This document shows, piece by piece, positions 61,101 to 64,000 of a stretch of 64,000 bases of DNA. The DNA lies in contig NZ_LWSK01000001.1 of NCBI RefSeq assembly GCF_001642955.1, positions 185,745 through 249,744 on the forward strand. The letters are read 5' to 3'. Below the pieces are notes generated by a model. That model searched no databases. It saw nothing but the letters and a program-made list of their open reading frames with translations, and was not told the DNA's origin. The stretch is from Rubripirellula obstinata (lineage in GTDB: Bacteria > Planctomycetota > Planctomycetia > Pirellulales > Pirellulaceae). The translations under genes and the position numbers were made by a program. The first letter of the stretch is position 1, and every line of letters begins with the position of its first letter.

Positions 61101-63798
61101 GCGGCGAGTGATCGACAACACGATCGCGTTCGTCGGTGTGCTGAAGCCTGATGGAACGTTGCGCGAAGCCAATTTGCCGGCGCTAGAGGCCGCAGGACTG
61201 AAACGCGAAGACGTTGTCGGCCAAAAGTTTTGGGATCTGTATTGGTGGAGTTTTTCGCCCGCGGTTCAATCACAATTGAAAGCCTTGGTCGCTCGCGCGG
61301 CCGCTGGCGAATCGGTGCGGCAAGACATGTCTTATCGAATCGCGGGCGATAGGATCCGCACGCTCGACTTCATGCTAAACCCGGTGGTCGATGACGATGG
61401 AAAGGTCACGCATCTGGTGCCATCGGCCATCGACATTCACGATCGCCGGCAAGCGGAAATTGGTTTGGCGGAAGCGAAGGCGCGATTGGAATTGTCGCTG
61501 GAGGTTTCCGGCGTGGCGACATGGAACTGGAACATGGAAACCGACGATGTGATCTCCAACCCAGCACTCAATCGGATGTTCGGGTTCGAGCCGGATGAAA
61601 AATTGACGCTCGAAAGCTTCGTCCACCAAATGGACGATTCGGTCCGAGCACGCGTCACGGCGGCGATCGAGGACGCGGTTCAAAAAAAGGGCACTTACGA
61701 CCAGGAATACCCGATCCGATTGCGAAATGGTGAAGTCCGGCATGTTCGCGCGGTCGGGAAAGTCGAAGGTGACGACGAATCGAAGCCCAAGCAGTTCTTT
61801 GGTGTCGTATTGGATGTTACCCATCGTAAGAACCGCGAAATCGACATTGCTCAGCGGGAGGCACACCTACGCCGCGTCATCAACAATCAACTCGGCTTGG
61901 TCGCCGTCGTCGATCGTGACGGCATGTTGCTGGAAGTCGATGAACGATCGCTTGAAATCGCGCGATCCCGCCGCGAGGATGTGATCGGAAAGCCGTTCGT
62001 CGAAGCACCGTGGTGGAACTACGATCCCGCCGTCGCCGATCGGATCCGTACCGCGATGCAGCGTGCTTTCGCGGGTGAATCGGTTCGCTTTGATGTGTCG
62101 TGGTTCGCGGACGGAAAAGATGGCGTGATGATCGACTTCATGATTGCGCCGGTATTCGATGACGACGGCGCGGTTGAGTACTTGATTCCGTCGGGGGTGG
62201 ACATTCGCGAACGGTTCGCGTCCGAACAATCGCTGAAAGAAACGTCGCGGCGGATGGAAATGGCGTTGCGAGCCGGCGGCATGGCGGCATGGGAATGGAC
62301 GCCGACAGAAAACTTCTGGACCGAACAATTGTACGAATTGTTGGGCATTGATCCGAACCAACCGGCCGATAGCGATCTGTTCTTTTCACTCGTCCACCCC
62401 GATGACATCGATCACTTGAAACTGGCTTGGCAAGCCGCCGTCGACGGAAGCGATACTTACGATTGCGAGTTCCGCATCATTCGACCGGATGGACAGGTTC
62501 GTTGGATGATGGGCCAAGGCGAAGTGGTCCGTGACAAATCCGGCCAAGTAGTGCGAATGTATGGCGTGAATTGGGATTCAACCAAAGAACACGACCACGC
62601 CGCGGCGCTGCTGGACAGCGAACAACGTGCGCAAGCCGCCAGTGCGTCGAAAAGCGAATTTTTGGCCAACATGTCCCACGAAATTCGCACGCCAATGACC
62701 GCGATCTTGGGCTATTCGGACTTGTTGCGTGAATTGGTGGACAGCGAGGAAGCCAAACAGCATCTGCAAACGATTCGTCGCAACGGAGATTACTTGCTGG
62801 ACATCATCAACGACATTTTAGACTTGTCCAAGATCGAAGCCGGAAAGTTCGATGTCCAACGCGAACGCTTTGACCCGACGCGGGTGATCGAGGACGTACG
62901 CAGTATCATGGAGGTTCGGGCACACGAAAGTGGGCTGACATTGGAGGTCGAATACCACGGCAAGATGCCACGAATCATTGAATCGGATGCAAAACGTTTG
63001 AAGCAGATCTTGATCAACTTAGTTGGCAACGCGATCAAGTTCACGCAAACAGGCCGCGTGCGAGTTCGGACTCGATTTGAAACCGACGCCGACACGTTGC
63101 ACTTTGACGTCATCGACACCGGCATCGGCATGACCCAGGAACAGCAAGTCCGATTGTTCAAACCGTTTTCGCAAGGCGATTCTAGCGTCACGCGGCACTT
63201 CGGCGGCACGGGTTTGGGGCTGGCGATTAGCAAGCGGCTAGCCGAAATGCTGGGCGGCGAAATCACGGTCAGCAGCACGCAAAAAGTCGGCAGCACGTTC
63301 ACCGTCACAATCGACACCGGGCCGGTCGATGAGGAACTGCTAACGGACCATTCTTTGAATGAAGTGACGAACGCGTCAGAAGGCACAGCCCAGGAAAAAC
63401 GCTTGGTCAGTCCCAACTTGGTATGTCACATTTTGATCGTTGACGATCGCCGCGACATCCGTTTCTTGAGCAAACGAATCTTGACCAAAGCGGGCGCGAC
63501 GGTCGACGAATGCGAAGACGGACAGTTGGCCGTCGATCACATTACCGCGGCGATCCAGGCCAAACGGTTGCCCGATTTGATTCTGCTTGACATGCAAATG
63601 CCAAACTTGGACGGCTATCAAACCGCCCGCAAACTACGCCAACTTGGCTACGCCAACCCCATCATCGCGCTGACCGCCGACGCGATGCAAGGCGACATGA
63701 ACGAGTGCTTAGAAGCCGGTTGCAACGATTACCTCAGCAAACCCATCGACGGACCCCGGTTATTACAGCTCGTCAGCGAATTGACAAAACGACCTTAA
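58153..63798 (+). CDS. CheB-CheR-multi-PAS hybrid histidine kinase with receiver
   Basis: 1881 residues from the ATG at 58153 (GGAAAGAAG upstream). Order of domains: CheB methylesterase (~5-195; GASAGGLEAF, QHLDPN, SGSGTDGTLG), CheR methyltransferase (~210-495; RELLISVTAFFRDPDSF, PGCATGEEAYTIA, CRNLLIYLGP), a PAS-like part, a long coiled coil (~675-750; ANEELKSSNEELLSMNEELQ), six PAS domains (~750-1475), HisKA with FLANMSHEIRTPM (~1500), HATPase with NLVGNAIKFTQ and GTGLGLAISKRLAEMLGG, and a receiver (LLDMQMPNLDG, phospho-Asp ~1810; K in LSKPID). All catalytic residues look present. Likely a cytoplasmic signalling hub of the CheB/CheR-fusion kinase type; no membrane helix is present. No partner response regulator lies beside it. 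Confidence 0.95.
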   Translation: MTQPKTLLVAVGASAGGLEAFSDFLSAIGNQPGFAIALVQHLDPNNKSLLPDLLRNQTSLNIEEVAPRKKIQPNTVYLCPPRGRLTVRNDVLEVSTDSGDDADTNVIDHFFHSIAETQSERGIGIILSGSGTDGTLGLKSISDAGGMTFAQDSESAKFDSMPRNAATTGVADQVMPPAEIADEVKKYVGYLNGLGQEPAKKKFEEQIKHAIPRIADALLAETGNNFKHYKVNTLARRIQRRIQVLKLSGVDEYVNLLHQDKNEPQQLFRELLISVTAFFRDPDSFETLADQVIPKLFANRQPGAPVRIWVPGCATGEEAYTIAMLCREYVEQSCRIVHPNDEPSESEAMGENCSTMTFQVFASDIDERALGIARAAVYPAGISDHVSEERLQRFFIKKGNRYHVKQQIRECVLFSSHNLISDPPYSRQDLISCRNLLIYLGPHLQKKLIPLFHYALRPSGYLLLGPSESISSHGELFRSIDSKHRISQRKGTAIARNTALTLRAGNNELTQSPDVSAMDDDKTDAVQIMQRIILDEFAPKAVVVDEDGQVICSSGEMHKYLSTGEGAFQNNLVKMARRGMRIGLRATFSEAKAKRRRITHENLSVQTDEGKQRVMITIQPMMRLGEDSGLFIVVFHDVGLPIQSGNGIRQDIRPDEAEESNVLTTSATNDDLMINQLELELSTTRNDLEKTMQEMDAANEELKSSNEELLSMNEELQSANEELETSKEEIRAGSDAVGRANADLENLLRSTRIATIFIDDDGSIRSFTPAATEIYGLIPTDVGRPLAQIVPNTAYMPPLPDRDAIIDDVADEETIVTHGGKSFIRRVLPYQNYSGEREGIVVTFTDVSQLKESEELFQLLVDASAQIVWITNAEGFVVDDSLSWRAFTGQTYDQWKGHGWLDAIHPDDRQPTISAWQRVVDTGSQLSLDYRLRHHSGDYRWTHVRAVAQRHPDGSVSRWIGMNTDIDARKHYEHELADREADLRRVIDNTIAFVGVLKPDGTLREANLPALEAAGLKREDVVGQKFWDLYWWSFSPAVQSQLKALVARAAAGESVRQDMSYRIAGDRIRTLDFMLNPVVDDDGKVTHLVPSAIDIHDRRQAEIGLAEAKARLELSLEVSGVATWNWNMETDDVISNPALNRMFGFEPDEKLTLESFVHQMDDSVRARVTAAIEDAVQKKGTYDQEYPIRLRNGEVRHVRAVGKVEGDDESKPKQFFGVVLDVTHRKNREIDIAQREAHLRRVINNQLGLVAVVDRDGMLLEVDERSLEIARSRREDVIGKPFVEAPWWNYDPAVADRIRTAMQRAFAGESVRFDVSWFADGKDGVMIDFMIAPVFDDDGAVEYLIPSGVDIRERFASEQSLKETSRRMEMALRAGGMAAWEWTPTENFWTEQLYELLGIDPNQPADSDLFFSLVHPDDIDHLKLAWQAAVDGSDTYDCEFRIIRPDGQVRWMMGQGEVVRDKSGQVVRMYGVNWDSTKEHDHAAALLDSEQRAQAASASKSEFLANMSHEIRTPMTAILGYSDLLRELVDSEEAKQHLQTIRRNGDYLLDIINDILDLSKIEAGKFDVQRERFDPTRVIEDVRSIMEVRAHESGLTLEVEYHGKMPRIIESDAKRLKQILINLVGNAIKFTQTGRVRVRTRFETDADTLHFDVIDTGIGMTQEQQVRLFKPFSQGDSSVTRHFGGTGLGLAISKRLAEMLGGEITVSSTQKVGSTFTVTIDTGPVDEELLTDHSLNEVTNASEGTAQEKRLVSPNLVCHILIVDDRRDIRFLSKRILTKAGATVDECEDGQLAVDHITAAIQAKRLPDLILLDMQMPNLDGYQTARKLRQLGYANPIIALTADAMQGDMNECLEAGCNDYLSKPIDGPRLLQLVSELTKRP

Positions 63799-63816
63799 TT
63801 AGTGGTCAATCGACCG

Positions 63817-63878
63817 CTTAGTTCCAGTTTAGCAATTTTCGCGGGTCATCCGGCGAAAAGTGCTAAACTGGAACTAAG
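63817..63878. repeat. 26-bp inverted repeat after the kinase gene
   Basis: Arms 63817-63842 (CTTAGTTCCAGTTTAGCAAT..) and 63853-63878, one mismatch in 26, spacer 10 bases. It begins 18 bases after the stop codon. The stem would be very stable, but no T-tract follows, so the terminator role is unproven. Confidence 0.82.
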
Positions 63879-64000
63879 GAACGTACGACTTTCGATAGTC
63901 GCGTTTCGCTCGGGACGTCGCATCTGTTACTGCACGTTAGGCCCAGAGGGCCGGCAGCTCCCTGCCGGGTGCGCGAGCACCCGGATGGCTGCCCCACATC
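63875..64000. repeat. Half of a family C element and a GC-rich multi-hairpin block (runs off window)
   Basis: AAGGAACGTACGACTTTCGATAGTCGC is the inverted right end of family C. From 63941 there are three successive hairpins: GGCC-CAGA-GGGCC, GGCAG-CTC-CCTGCC, GGGTGC-GCGA-GCACCC. No gene is seen. The block may continue beyond the window. Confidence 0.65.

Noticed and set aside
1..64000. CRISPR array, tRNA, rRNA, IS transposase
   Set aside because: No regularly spaced direct repeats with unique spacers, no cloverleaf-like sequence with a TTCGA arm, and no transposase frame was seen. Tandem repeats at 27225 and 29762 are too short and have no spacers.

Overview
The window looks like a chromosomal segment of a marine planctomycete of the Rhodopirellula/Pirellulaceae type. 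This is inferred from content, not from a database search. The indicators are a sulfatase fragment, a secreted Cys-rich protein with repeated YTV motifs, a DUF1559 prepilin-like protein, a BBP7-type outer-membrane protein, the DUF4159/MoxR/DUF58/BatA set, TadE/TadG-like proteins, a FeoA-FeoB-Cys-rich trio, a very large CheB-CheR-PAS-kinase hybrid, and intergenic DNA crowded with long inverted repeats. No rRNA, tRNA, CRISPR array, prophage or transposase gene was recognised. Nearly all genes are intact; the first is cut by the window edge.

Layout. 1-4300: end of a sulfatase, then (minus strand) a fatty-acid oxidation pair, thiolase followed by hydratase/dehydrogenase with a 4-base overlap. 4837-9253: cell-envelope proteins (YTV-type secreted protein, TPR protein, Gly/Tyr-rich secreted protein). 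9363-12313: a Wzz/GumC-like chain-length protein coupled to an O-antigen ligase/polymerase. 12391-18417 (minus): an orphan sigma-54 activator, then a cluster of two TadE-like proteins, a TadG-like VWA protein, a small membrane protein and a secreted helical-repeat protein with a degenerate receiver-like domain. 19222-23374: transaldolase and the ferrous-iron uptake operon. 23775-27887 (minus): lipoprotein, DUF1559 protein, divergent RNase HII-like protein, MaoC-like hydratase. 28225-33240: MazG-like protein, then (minus) exonuclease-BRCT, DinB-like protein, esterase, RecJ and ribosomal protein L33. 33492-34802: a tandemly duplicated Uma2 pair. 34905-46432: DUF4159 protein divergent from MoxR-DUF58-BatA, then a giant RND/MMPL-like protein. 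46749-48039: two paralogous proteins of unknown function. 48425-54323: BBP7 protein, AsmA-like protein and an SLBB polysaccharide-export lipoprotein. 54805-63798: a SulP transporter with a fused PII-like domain, a PA2169-type protein and the giant hybrid sensor kinase.

The most unusual part is the repeat landscape. At least three families of short elements have a GTAG foot followed by an imperfect hairpin, the architecture of REP sequences, and mostly occur as inverted pairs (BIME-like). Their stems change in a compensatory way from copy to copy. A further element of about 175 bp with 13-bp terminal inverted repeats sits inside one of these palindromes with a 9-bp direct duplication, like a MITE. 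Several elements lie exactly at gene ends, so that the element supplies the TAG or TGA stop codon. Another hairpin family with variable stems and a constant TTC/TCC loop flanks moxR and runs into the 5' ends of both neighbouring genes.
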